Below, one piece after another: positions 23,517 to 31,143 of a stretch of DNA of 46,681 nucleotides (positions are counted from its first letter, which is position 1; every line of letters begins with the position of its first letter). This DNA is from JASFWK01 sp050049355 (GTDB lineage: Bacteria > Chloroflexota > Anaerolineae > B4-G1 > DUEL01): assembly GCA_050049355.1 (NCBI GenBank), contig JASFWK010000007.1, positions 1-46,681 of the forward strand, written 5' to 3'. Below the pieces are notes generated by a model, which had not been told where the DNA came from, made no database searches, and was given only the letters and a program-made list of their open reading frames with translations. The position numbers and the translations under genes were made by a program.

Positions 23517-25514
23517 TCACGCAGGTAGGGCGTAGACGTAGCGGTCATTGGAGCCAATATAGATAACGTCGTCTGCTACGCAGGGTGACGAAGTTACCGG
23601 CCCTTGTGCCGCGAAGCGCCAGCGCAACTTGCCGGTTTTCGCATCGATGGAGTAAACCCATCCATCGGCGGATCCGACATAGATCGCGTCCTCGTAGAAG
23701 GCTGGGCTGGAGCTAACCTGCCCACCCGTCTGGTACGCCCAAAGTTCGTGGCCGCTGGCGGCATCAAGCGAATAGACCTCGCCATCGGCGGATCCGAAGA
23801 AGATCGTGGACCCGCCCTGGGCCGGGGAAGACACCACAGACCCACCTGTCCGGTGCCTCCAGACCGACCAGCCGGAGTGAAGATCCAAAGCGTAGAGATA
23901 CCAATCTCTGGAGCCCACATAGAGCAAGTCTCTGGCAAGGAGAGGAGAGGATATCACCCCTCTGCGGGAGCGAAACCGCCACTTCATCTCCCCACTCACC
24001 CCTATGCAGTAGACCGACCCTCCCTCATCGCCGAAGTAGATCGCCTCTTCACCGACAGCGGGAGAGGAGCGAATGGGTGCTTCAGCCTCGAAAGTCCAGG
24101 CTACCCGTCCGCTGGAAGCTTTGACAGCGTACAGGAAACGGTCATCGGAGCCAAAGAAGACGTGGCCGAACTTGACTCGCGGTGAGGAGTAGACCGACTC
24201 CTTGGTTGGACAGGTCCAGAGAAGGCGCCCGGACTCGGCGTTAATAGCGTAAACGAGTCCATCCTGAGACCCCACAAAGATCCGCCCTTCGGAGACACAG
24301 GGAGAGGAACCGATACCTCCCTCAGTGCTGTACTTCCAGAGGAAGTCTCCGTGCTCAGCGTCCAACGCGTAGAGATTGTTGTCGTAGGCACCAACATAGA
24401 CAACACCATCAGCGACGGTGGGGCTCGAGCGGATCTCATCCTCGCAGGCGAACTGCCAGATGGCCACAGGTCCTCTCTCCGCATCGAACTTGATGGTAGG
24501 GGCTTTCGCGGTGGACACTCGAGCTGAGCGGAGGTTGAAAAGCGCCTGGCGCATCTCCTGGGCGGAGCTGAACCGCTGGTTCATATCGTACTCGAGGGCG
24601 CGATGGACGATCTCCTCCAGCTCGGCGGAGACCATAGGATTGGCATCGTGAATAGGCCGCTCGTGGAAGGAGAAAGGGGGCTCCAGGCGAGGATCCTGCT
24701 TGCTCAGGAGATGATGCAGAGTCGCCCCGAGCGAGTAGATATCTCCCCGGGGCTCGGCGACGCCTCGGTACTGCTCCGGCGGTGAGTAGCCCTCGGTGCC
24801 GATCATGGTGCCCTTCTTGCCACTCTGGAACACCTTAGCAATGCCGAAGTCCACCAGGCGTATGCGCCCCTGCTCGTCCAACATGATATTGGAGGGTTTG
24901 AGATCGCGGAAGACGACAGGGTTGGGCTTGTGGTAATGTAGATAGGTCAGGACGCGGCAGATCTGGATGGCCCAATCCACAACTTTGCTCTCAGGGAGGA
25001 AGCCCTCTGTCTCCTTAAGCAGCGTCTCCAGGTCCTTGCCAGGGATGAACTCCATGACAAGGTAGGAATGCTCCTTCTCGCTGAAGTAGTCATAGACCTG
25101 AGGCACGGCATGGTGACTGAGGGTGGCCAGGATATTGGCCTCCCTCTCGAAGTTCCTCACCGCCACGGCTCGTACTTGCTTGTCGCTGGCGGTGTTGAGC
25201 ATCTCCTTAACAGCACATAGACGCATCACTTGAGGGAAACGCAGGTCCTGCGCCTTGTAGACAGTGCTCATCCCGCCCGCTCCCAGGACCCCTCTGATCC
25301 GGTAGCGGCCTTCCAGGAGAGTTTCCTCAGCCAATCGCCCATTGACGCGCGGCAGGTGCTTGCTCTCCTCTATCTTTATGTGCCGCGTGTCTAGCTCCTC
25401 CCCTGCCGAGGGCTCCTCCCCCGTGTGATCAGTGGAACCATCGCCAGCGGACTCTCTCTTGCGCGATGCCGAGCCATATTCTCCGAGCCTATCCAGGAGG
25501 GGCTTGTCGCTCAT
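23517..25514 (-). CDS. Soluble Ser/Thr protein kinase fused to an eight-bladed PQQ-like beta-propeller
   Basis: A 665-residue protein with no transmembrane helix. After a charged, probably flexible N-terminus (1-65) comes a Hanks-type kinase (about 70-335): glycine loop GAGGMS, Lys103 (AVKEM), catalytic loop VFRDLKPSN with Asp204 and Phe in place of the usual His, DFG at 222-224, and a GTEGYSPPEQ activation segment. Residues 345-665 hold seven full ~40-residue repeats of the form SSP..ADGVVYVGS.DG.LYALDA.TG...W plus an eighth closed by the first strand (IWQFACEDEI), so the propeller probably closes in velcro fashion. Such repeats bind proteins or ligands and could sense an intracellular signal. 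The gene heads the operon; its -10 box is about nine bases from the ATG. Confidence 0.93.
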   Translation of the reverse strand: MSDKPLLDRLGEYGSASRKRESAGDGSTDHTGEEPSAGEELDTRHIKIEESKHLPRVNGRLAEETLLEGRYRIRGVLGAGGMSTVYKAQDLRFPQVMRLCAVKEMLNTASDKQVRAVAVRNFEREANILATLSHHAVPQVYDYFSEKEHSYLVMEFIPGKDLETLLKETEGFLPESKVVDWAIQICRVLTYLHYHKPNPVVFRDLKPSNIMLDEQGRIRLVDFGIAKVFQSGKKGTMIGTEGYSPPEQYRGVAEPRGDIYSLGATLHHLLSKQDPRLEPPFSFHERPIHDANPMVSAELEEIVHRALEYDMNQRFSSAQEMRQALFNLRSARVSTAKAPTIKFDAERGPVAIWQFACEDEIRSSPTVADGVVYVGAYDNNLYALDAEHGDFLWKYSTEGGIGSSPCVSEGRIFVGSQDGLVYAINAESGRLLWTCPTKESVYSSPRVKFGHVFFGSDDRFLYAVKASSGRVAWTFEAEAPIRSSPAVGEEAIYFGDEGGSVYCIGVSGEMKWRFRSRRGVISSPLLARDLLYVGSRDWYLYALDLHSGWSVWRHRTGGSVVSSPAQGGSTIFFGSADGEVYSLDAASGHELWAYQTGGQVSSSPAFYEDAIYVGSADGWVYSIDAKTGKLRWRFAAQGPVTSSPCVADDVIYIGSNDRYVYALPA

Positions 25515-25523
25515 GGCGTCCCT

Positions 25524-25552
25524 ATTATAGTCATAATCAAGATATTGCGCAA
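25524..25552 (-). promoter_or_regulatory. Promoter of the kinase/phosphatase/FHA operon, apparently leaderless
   Basis: On the minus strand TTGCGC (25552-25547), exactly 17 bases, then a perfect TATAAT (25529-25524). The expected transcription start is around 25517, only about three bases before the ATG at 25514, leaving no room for a Shine-Dalgarno site. The palindrome ATTGCGCAAT (25544-25553) covers the -35 box and is a candidate repressor site. Confidence 0.65.
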
Positions 25553-25712
25553 TCAGTATCGCCTGGGGGTTTTTTGTGGCTGTTCAATCGGGCATTCACG
25601 CCAGCTGGGGGCCTGCTCTCGGCCGTACGATCGGCCCATCAGCCAACGATGATGAGCAGCCGCGCGTGAGATGCGGCCAAGGCCCATCGTAAGCTGGCGC
25701 GGACCCACGGTG

Positions 25713-25741
25713 TGGCGATGGTCAGCGCTGTGTAGTATAAT
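25713..25741 (+). promoter_or_regulatory. Candidate promoter for the glycosyltransferase gene
   Basis: TGGCGA (25713-25718), 17 bases, TATAAT (25736-25741). The -10 is perfect and the -35 matches three of six. It would give a leader of about 190 bases before the start codon at 25936. Confidence 0.4.
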
Positions 25742-25935
25742 CCAGTTCACTGTCCTGCACCTTCCTGCACAGAGTGGCTGAGAAACCCACCTGCATCCGT
25801 GTACGAGTCCGCGTGCTGCCGCCTAGCGCGCAGTGGGTCGACAAGTCGGCGCCAAGGGGAGCCGGGGACAAGGATCTGCAGGGGTCCAGAATCGCTCGTT
25901 CCTGGTACGCACCACGGAACACCTGAGGCGCATCA

Positions 25936-27054
25936 GTGCACACGAATGATATGCGCATCGTGCTGATTGAACCCTACTGCGGTGGAAGTCATCAGGCGTG
26001 GGCCGAGGGATATGCTGAACACAGCCGTCACCAAGTAGATCTCCTCACCCTGCCCCCACGCTTCTGGAAGTGGCGCATGCAGGGCGGAGCCGCAACGCTG
26101 GCTGAGCGGGCCCGAGATCTGGACACGCACCCCGACCTCCTCTTGGTCACCGACATGCTGAACCTGCCCGCCTTCCTCGGTCTCACTCGACGTCTCCTCG
26201 GCAACGTGCCCGTGGCCCTCTACTGCCACGAGAATCAACTGACCTACCCACTCCGGCCCGGTGAGAGGCGTGACCTGACCTACGCGATGATCAACTGGCT
26301 CTCAATGCTCGCCGCAGATCGCGTTCTCTTCAACTCAGCCTATCACATGGAAGCGTGGTTCGAGGAACTGCCTCGCCTCCTCAAGCACTTCCCCGACTAC
26401 ACGCACCTGCACCGGGTCTCTCAGGTGCGAGCTAGAGCAGAAGCTCTCCCAGTTGGCTGCAATCTGGTAAAGCTCGATCGGGCGCGAACGGAGGATCAGA
26501 GAGAGAAACCACCTTTGATCCTCTGGAACCAACGCTGGGAATACGACAAGGACCCAGAGAGCTTCTTTCGGGCACTGGACCTGCTGGCGGCGGAGGGGAT
26601 GGAGTTCAGAGTGGCACTTGCGGGGCCAAACGTCCGTCAGATGCCGGAGGAGTTTGAGGCTGGACGGGAGCGGCTGGGCGAGCGAGTGATCCACTTCGGC
26701 TGGGCCGACCGGGCTACGTACGCTCGGCTTCTCTGGCAGGCCGACGTAGTGATCAGCACCGCTCTCCACGAGTTCTTCGGCGTGGCAGTGGTTGAGGCAA
26801 TCTACTGCCGCTGCTTCCCCGTCCTGCCCCAGCGCCTAGCGTATCCAGGGATTGTCCCCGCTTCCTACCACGGCCTCTGCCTCTACGAGGACTTCGACGG
26901 GCTGCTGGAGCGGCTAACGTGGGCACTCATCCACCGGGATCAGGCGCAACAGATCGCCGGGGACCTGCGGTCAGCCGTAGCCCACCTCGACTGGGAGAGG
27001 ATGGCCCACCGGTACGACGAGGTACTGGAGCATATTGGCAGGAGGGAAAAGTGA
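25936..27054 (+). CDS. tRNA-queuosine alpha-mannosyltransferase-like glycosyltransferase (DUF3524/GTDC1 family)
   Basis: A 372-residue GT-B glycosyltransferase. The N-terminal domain has the DUF3524 signature: IEPYCGGSHQAW, then LPPRFWKWRMQGGA and YCHENQLTYP. The C-terminal domain is a GT4-type nucleotide-sugar domain with LWNQRWEYDKDPE, HFGWADR and STALHEFFGVAVVEA. The vertebrate member of this family (GTDC1, now QTMAN) attaches mannose to queuosine in tRNA-Asp; bacterial homologues are annotated from it but their product is less studied. Start GTG 25936 has GAGG seven bases upstream; ATG 25951 begins nearer the usual family start (MRIVLIEPY). Family assignment is strong, while the exact sugar and tRNA are inferred. 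No queuosine biosynthesis gene is in the window. Confidence 0.85.
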   Translation: MHTNDMRIVLIEPYCGGSHQAWAEGYAEHSRHQVDLLTLPPRFWKWRMQGGAATLAERARDLDTHPDLLLVTDMLNLPAFLGLTRRLLGNVPVALYCHENQLTYPLRPGERRDLTYAMINWLSMLAADRVLFNSAYHMEAWFEELPRLLKHFPDYTHLHRVSQVRARAEALPVGCNLVKLDRARTEDQREKPPLILWNQRWEYDKDPESFFRALDLLAAEGMEFRVALAGPNVRQMPEEFEAGRERLGERVIHFGWADRATYARLLWQADVVISTALHEFFGVAVVEAIYCRCFPVLPQRLAYPGIVPASYHGLCLYEDFDGLLERLTWALIHRDQAQQIAGDLRSAVAHLDWERMAHRYDEVLEHIGRREK

Positions 27055-27092
27055 AGGAGAATCACGTGTACATTCGGCCTTCCCACACCCTG

Positions 27093-27443
27093 TCAGCACG
27101 TCAGGTGGAAAGCTCCGACCACCTCTTGCTGCTCGCGCAGCTCGTTGTAGATCTGATAAGCCTCCTCCGTCGGTGCAGCCCGCAGTTCGATGTTCGCCTC
27201 CCGCAGCACCTTCTTGGTCGCGCGTGTCACCTTCATCCGACCGTATGCACCTGTCCCCACAACCAGGAGATCAGGAGCAGCCTCGAGAACCGACCTCAAG
27301 TCTTCAGGTGCCAGTTCGTGCCCCTTGTTTCGCCACCAGCCGGCTATCACGCGATCAGGCAGCAGGATCAGGTCCTGCCCGTGGGCCTGCCCGTCAACGA
27401 TCATGCGACCGAAACGATAATCCTCAATGCTCGGCGCAGCCAT
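27093..27443 (-). CDS. Mth938-like domain protein (DUF498)
   Basis: A 116-residue protein of the Mth938/NDUFAF3-like family. Seen features are SIEDYRFGRMIVDG at the start, the central VIAGWWRNKGHEL, and DLLVVGTGAYGRMKV followed by a helix with A(P)TEEA. The fold is a small alpha/beta domain of unknown biochemical role in bacteria; eukaryotic relatives assist complex I assembly. ATG 27443 follows GGAGG by six bases. Its promoter (27468-27497) is divergent from that of the CheY-like gene. The 3' end lies 38 bases from the convergent glycosyltransferase stop. Confidence 0.85.
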   Translation of the reverse strand: MAAPSIEDYRFGRMIVDGQAHGQDLILLPDRVIAGWWRNKGHELAPEDLRSVLEAAPDLLVVGTGAYGRMKVTRATKKVLREANIELRAAPTEEAYQIYNELREQQEVVGAFHLTC

Positions 27444-27467
27444 CGTCTCCCTCCTTTCTCGTCTTTG

Positions 27468-27497
27468 AGTATACATCACGGCCAGGTGAGTTGGCAA
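27468..27497 (-). promoter_or_regulatory. Promoter of the Mth938-domain gene
   Basis: On the minus strand TTGCCA (27497-27492), 18 bases, TATACT (27473-27468). Both boxes are good matches. Transcription would start near 27461, 18 bases before the ATG, with the ribosome site GGAGG in between. Confidence 0.6.
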
Positions 27498-27539
27498 GAA
27501 GAGGCATATTGAGCAACTCTTGACAAGCGCAAACGCAGT

Positions 27540-27568
27540 TTGACGTAAGAGACAATTGATGGTACACT
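27540..27568 (+). promoter_or_regulatory. Promoter of the CheY-like regulator
   Basis: TTGACG (27540-27545), 17 bases, TACACT (27563-27568). The expected start is about 27575, giving a 32-base leader containing GGAGGAG before ATG 27607. A second TTGACA at 27520 lacks a good -10 partner. Confidence 0.6.
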
Positions 27569-27606
27569 TTGGCAAACCTCTGTGCAGGGCGGGGTAAGGA
27601 GGAGCA

Positions 27607-27993
27607 ATGTCGGAGGAGCACAGGACAGTTGTCTGCATCGAAGATGAGCCAGAAATGATAGATCTGGTCCGGCTGATCCTAGGGCGGAAGGGGTTCGAAC
27701 TCATCGGGGCAGTGGGAGGACGCGAAGGACTGCAGACGGTGCGGGAGGTCAAACCCGACCTGGTTCTACTTGATCTGATGATGCCAGATATGGACGGCTG
27801 GGAAGTCTATCAGCAGATGAAGGCAGACGAGGACCTCAAGGATATCCCCGTAATCGTCGTCACGGCCAAGGCGCAGAGCATCGACAGGGTGCTCGGGCTC
27901 CACATTGCCAAGGTGGATGACTACGTCACGAAACCGTTTGGCCCACAGAAGCTATTGGAGAGTGTACGCAAGGTATTGGGAACCGAGATCTAG
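27607..27993 (+). CDS. Single-domain CheY-like response regulator
   Basis: A 128-residue stand-alone receiver with no output domain. The acidic pocket is E12/D13, the phospho-acceptor is D56 (LLDLMMPDMDG), and T86 (VVTAKAQ) and K109 (YVTKPF) complete the active site. GGAGGAG five bases before ATG supports the start. It has its own promoter and a perfect 12-bp hairpin downstream, so it is a monocistronic unit. Receivers like this usually pass phosphate or bind a partner such as a motor switch, diguanylate cyclase or kinase; no partner is adjacent. Confidence 0.93.
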   Translation: MSEEHRTVVCIEDEPEMIDLVRLILGRKGFELIGAVGGREGLQTVREVKPDLVLLDLMMPDMDGWEVYQQMKADEDLKDIPVIVVTAKAQSIDRVLGLHIAKVDDYVTKPFGPQKLLESVRKVLGTEI

Positions 27994-28055
27994 AAGAGCC
28001 AATCGCGTCGGCCGCGGGCAGCGCTGGTCGGCGGAAGCATCGTTATTTGGACGGA

Positions 28056-28090
28056 AGCGGTGATGGACGGGACCGGACTCCATCACCGCT
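28056..28090 (+). terminator. 12-bp perfect hairpin after the CheY-like gene
   Basis: AGCGGTGATGGA (28056-28067) pairs without mismatch with TCCATCACCGCT (28079-28090) around an 11-base loop. It is followed by GTTCAGTTTAG, a weak T-rich segment. It is interpreted as the transcription terminator of the receiver gene, 62 bases after its stop. Confidence 0.6.
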
Positions 28091-28270
28091 GTTCAGTTTA
28101 GCCCGCTCCGCGCCAGCCTGTCCGCCAAGGGGAGTTCGCCAGGCTAAGCGCAGCTCGAAGTGCCCGGCGCTGGCAGTCATCAGCGTGATTGTGGAGAAGA
28201 AGAGACGGGAACTCAACTCAGCGTGCCGAAATCACCGCCAGGAAGCTGCAGCTGGTGCAGGAGGAGACAT

Positions 28271-28756
28271 ATGGAGCTAAGGAGCGTGAGGATAGAGAAG
28301 GCGGAGGATGTCAACTTCATCCTCGGGATGAGCCATTTCATAAAGACAGTGGAGGACATTCACGAAACCCTCGTAACATCCGTGCCGCGCATCCAATTCG
28401 GACTGGCCTTCTGCGAATCCTCAGGCCCGGCGCTGGTGCGCTGTACCGGAACCAATGAGGAGATGGTGGAACTCGCGCGCCAGAATGCCCTGAACATCGG
28501 GGCCGGTCACTCCTTCATCCTCTTCTTGGCCCCTGGCTACTATCCCATCAACGTCCTGAACGCCATCAAGAAGGTGCCGGAGGTCTGCCGCATCTTCTGC
28601 GCAACGGCCAATCCGGCCGAGGTTATCGTCGCGGAGACCGAGCAAGGACGTGCCATACTGGGCGTTGTGGATGGGATAAGTCCCAAGGGAGTCGAAACCG
28701 AAGAGGATGTGGCTCATCGGAAAGAGTTCCTCCGGACCATCGGCTACAAGCTCTGA
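28271..28756 (+). CDS. Adenosine-specific kinase (DUF355/Adenosine_kin family)
   Basis: A 161-residue protein of the small, mainly archaeal Adenosine_kin family (Pfam PF04008). The N-terminus MELRSVRIEKAEDVNFILG, the segment HFIKTVEDIHE, RIQFGLAFCESSG, and the later CRIFCATANP and GVVDGISPKGVE are the family's conserved blocks. Members bind adenosine and adenine nucleotides and have been described as adenosine kinases that lack any ribokinase fold. ATG 28271 has GGAGGAG seven bases upstream, and earlier in-frame codons do not resemble the family. The HD-domain gene follows after eight bases, so both are probably in one purine-salvage or damage-clearing transcript. Confidence 0.9.
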   Translation: MELRSVRIEKAEDVNFILGMSHFIKTVEDIHETLVTSVPRIQFGLAFCESSGPALVRCTGTNEEMVELARQNALNIGAGHSFILFLAPGYYPINVLNAIKKVPEVCRIFCATANPAEVIVAETEQGRAILGVVDGISPKGVETEEDVAHRKEFLRTIGYKL

Positions 28757-28764
28757 GGGACGCT

Positions 28765-29328
28765 GTGAGCCCGGAGGCGGCGCTGGTTTTCCTAAGAGAA
28801 GCACTCTGTCTAAAGCGCGTGCCCCGCACCGGCTGGCTGCTGCGGGGGCTGTCCGACGTGGAGAGCGTGGCAGAGCACACGTGGGGTGTGGCGCTTGCAG
28901 TGCTCGTGCTGGCGAAGGGAGTGGAGGAGTCACTCGACCTTGAGAAAGCTCTGACGATTGCCCTGCTGCACGATCTGCCAGAACGCGTCCTATCCGATAT
29001 CCCCTCTCCCGCTGTGCGCCACCTTCGGCCAAGGGCAAAGCGGCGCGCGGAGGTCTCCATCCTAACAGAGATGTTGAGCGCGATGCCGGAAGCCGATCGC
29101 CTGCGCGACTGGTGGCTGGAATTCGAGGAGAGCTCCACCCTTGAGGGGCAACTCGTGCGGGATGCGGACCGGCTAGAGATGCTGCTGCAGGCTCACCTCT
29201 ACGAAGAGGGCCGTGGCTGCCGTCTGGAGGATTTCTGGGAGAACCAGGAGGGAAAGTCCTTCTCGTTCCCCTTCTCACAGGCAGTTTACGAGGCACTGGT
29301 CGAGGCCCGGGCGAGAGAGTCGCACTAG
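28765..29328 (+). CDS. HD-domain nucleotidase (YfbR/HDDC2-like 5'-deoxynucleotidase)
   Basis: A 187-residue HD phosphohydrolase. The first His comes in SVAEHTWGVA, the HD pair in IALLHDLPERVLSD, and the last Asp in LVRDADRLEML, which together give the H...HD...D metal site. The leading LKRVPRTGWLLRGL resembles HDDC2/YfbR proteins that hydrolyse 5'-deoxynucleoside monophosphates. GTG 28765 follows GAGGG by five bases. It is coupled to the adenosine-specific kinase gene (eight-base gap), so one enzyme could form a nucleoside monophosphate and the other remove the phosphate from deoxy-forms. This functional link is inference. Confidence 0.85.
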   Translation: MSPEAALVFLREALCLKRVPRTGWLLRGLSDVESVAEHTWGVALAVLVLAKGVEESLDLEKALTIALLHDLPERVLSDIPSPAVRHLRPRAKRRAEVSILTEMLSAMPEADRLRDWWLEFEESSTLEGQLVRDADRLEMLLQAHLYEEGRGCRLEDFWENQEGKSFSFPFSQAVYEALVEARARESH

Positions 29329-29365
29329 AGGGAGAATGAGAGACCACAAGGTGAGAGGTTGAGGT

Positions 29366-30778
29366 ATGAAGGGCAGGTACCGTGCCATCCTCCTCCTTTG
29401 CCTGGTGTTGGCGCTGGTCCGGCCGGCGTGGGTGTCCGCCCAGTCCGGTGGACCACTTCAACCCCTTGTCCACGTCGTGCAGCGGGGCGAGACGCTGTTC
29501 TCCATCGCCCGACGCTATGGTACGACGGTAGAAGCCATTGCCCACGCCAACGGCATCCCTGACCCTCGTCAGATCTACGTTGGACAACGGCTGCTGATTC
29601 CCAGCGGAATTGAACCCTCCGACACGTGGTCGACCCACATCGTGCAGCCCGGTGAGACCCTGTCTGCCATCGCTACCCAGTACGCCCTACCCTGGCGCAC
29701 CCTCGCGATGGCCAACCGATTGGTGAACCCCAACTTGCTCTATGCCGGTCAGGTGCTAGATCTCCCGGGTGGTGCGAGCAGAGCAGGCGCCCTTCACGCT
29801 GTGCAGCCCGGCGAGACGCTGACAGCAATTGCCTATCACCACGGACTCAGCCTATGGGAGTTGATTGAAGCTAACCACATCGCCAATCCATCGCTGATCC
29901 TCCCCGGACAATGGCTCCTCGTCCCTGGGGAGCAGCCGGCCTGGATGCCCCTCCCCTTCACCTCAGTAGACCTCTCGCCGCTGCCGGCGCGACAGGGGCA
30001 GACGGTCTTCGTGACGGTACAGGCGGCGGAGCCGGTAACGCTGACGGGGGAGCTTTTCGATCGACCGCTCACATTCGTCGAGGAGAACGACGCGTACCAC
30101 GCGGTGGTGGGGATACACGCCTTCACTGAACCTGGACTGTATGAGCTGAGGCTAACCGCCATCGACAGCGAAGGTCAGCCAGTGACGATAAGTATGGGCA
30201 TGGTCGTGGAGGAGGGAGGGTACAGCTACGAGCGAATAGACATCCCCCGCGATCGAACCAACCTTCTGGACCCCGACTTGGTAGCAGCAGAACGGGAGCG
30301 GATAGATGAGGTGCGGACCATCGTCAGCGCAGTGCGGCGCTGGCAGGGGCCCTTCCGCCAGCCTGTGGAGGCAGCCATCAGCTCCCGGTTTGGCACCCGT
30401 CGATCCTACAACGGCGGCCCGTATTCCAGTTATCACGCAGGCGTCGACTTCAACGCCGGCCGAGGCACGCCAGTCCGTGCCCCTGCAAGCGGGGCAGTGG
30501 TGCTGGCAGAGTCCCTGGCTGTGCGGGGCAACGCCATTGTACTGGACCACGGATGGGGCGTACTGACCGGCTACTGGCACCTCTCATCTATCGAGGTCGC
30601 AGTGGGGCAGGAGGTACAGACCGGCGAGGTGATCGGCCGGGTCGGCAGCACCGGCCTCTCGACCGGAGCTCACCTGCACTGGGAGGTCTGGGCAGGAGGG
30701 ATCAGCGTAGACGGCCTCCAGTGGCTCTCCTCCGCCCCCCCAAGTACTGCCCTCGACGACGGCGCGAGCATCCCTTGA
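29366..30778 (+). CDS. Secreted LysM (x3) / M23 peptidase
   Basis: A 470-residue exported wall hydrolase. A signal peptide (cleavage near VSAQSG) is followed by three LysM peptidoglycan-binding repeats starting near HVVQRGETL (about 36-80), HIVQPGETL (91-135) and HAVQPGETL (150-193). A beta-rich region (about 200-290) leads to an M23 (LytM) zinc peptidase with SSRFGTRRSYNGG, YHAGVDFNA (His and Asp ligands) and HLHWEVW (His ligand). It should cut peptide cross-bridges of peptidoglycan, or activate amidases if inactive; here all metal ligands are present. The promoter is not obvious. The 3' end overlaps the antisense DUF2007 frame. Confidence 0.93.
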   Translation: MKGRYRAILLLCLVLALVRPAWVSAQSGGPLQPLVHVVQRGETLFSIARRYGTTVEAIAHANGIPDPRQIYVGQRLLIPSGIEPSDTWSTHIVQPGETLSAIATQYALPWRTLAMANRLVNPNLLYAGQVLDLPGGASRAGALHAVQPGETLTAIAYHHGLSLWELIEANHIANPSLILPGQWLLVPGEQPAWMPLPFTSVDLSPLPARQGQTVFVTVQAAEPVTLTGELFDRPLTFVEENDAYHAVVGIHAFTEPGLYELRLTAIDSEGQPVTISMGMVVEEGGYSYERIDIPRDRTNLLDPDLVAAERERIDEVRTIVSAVRRWQGPFRQPVEAAISSRFGTRRSYNGGPYSSYHAGVDFNAGRGTPVRAPASGAVVLAESLAVRGNAIVLDHGWGVLTGYWHLSSIEVAVGQEVQTGEVIGRVGSTGLSTGAHLHWEVWAGGISVDGLQWLSSAPPSTALDDGASIP

Positions 30779-31043
30779 CCGCCCGCCGATACGAGCGACG
30801 ATAAGGAACGGGCCGTCGGCGGAAGAGAAGCAGTCGTCGTGCACGCCGCGCCCGGCGGCTGGGGACCAGGATCCGCACCTCCCCCAGCCCATCGATCGTG
30901 ATACCGATGGCGGGTCCGGCGCTCTCGTAGTCAAGGGCAACCAGAATGCCGTGGCTCTCCAAGAACGTCTTGGTGACCTGGGCCCTAACCAGGCCTTGCA
31001 CGACACGGACAACCGTAAGATCCGGCGCTCTCATCCCTCTCAT
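30702..31043 (-). CDS. DUF2007-like small protein with Arg-rich tail
   Basis: A protein of about 113 residues. Residues 5-70 match DUF2007: a strand TVVRVV, a helix with VTKTFLESHGI, a strand LVALDYES and the closing EVRILVPSRRARRARRLL. This ferredoxin-like domain of unknown role is common as a short protein. The frame then runs on for about 40 Arg-rich residues, antisense to the end of the M23 peptidase gene, because no stop intervenes; the tail may be spurious or a 3' extension. ATG 31043 has GGGAG four bases upstream, and ATG 31034 is nearly as good. A TATAAT at the start codon suggests that a leaderless transcript from 31034 is also possible. Confidence 0.6.
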   Translation of the reverse strand: MRGMRAPDLTVVRVVQGLVRAQVTKTFLESHGILVALDYESAGPAIGITIDGLGEVRILVPSRRARRARRLLLFRRRPVPYRRSYRRAVKGCSRRRRGQYLGGRRRATGGRLR

Positions 31044-31143
31044 TATACTCCCACTCGAGCTCCCGCGATAGGCAGAATGAGCGTCACACCTCCCTGTGGG
31101 AACTGGCCAAGCACGCACATCCAGTTGAGAAGCCGGCGAGACC

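Larger units (their letters stand above)
25515..25935. other. Divergent intergenic region with promoters on both strands
   Basis: This 421-bp stretch separates the kinase operon (-) and the glycosyltransferase (+). It holds the kinase promoter with a palindrome over its -35 box, and a candidate plus-strand promoter around 25713-25741. I find no gene, RNA family or repeat in the remainder. Confidence 0.5.

Noticed and set aside
28421..29638. Minus-strand frame of 405 codons
   Set aside because: Antisense to three well-supported genes; Pro/Arg-rich low-complexity translation.
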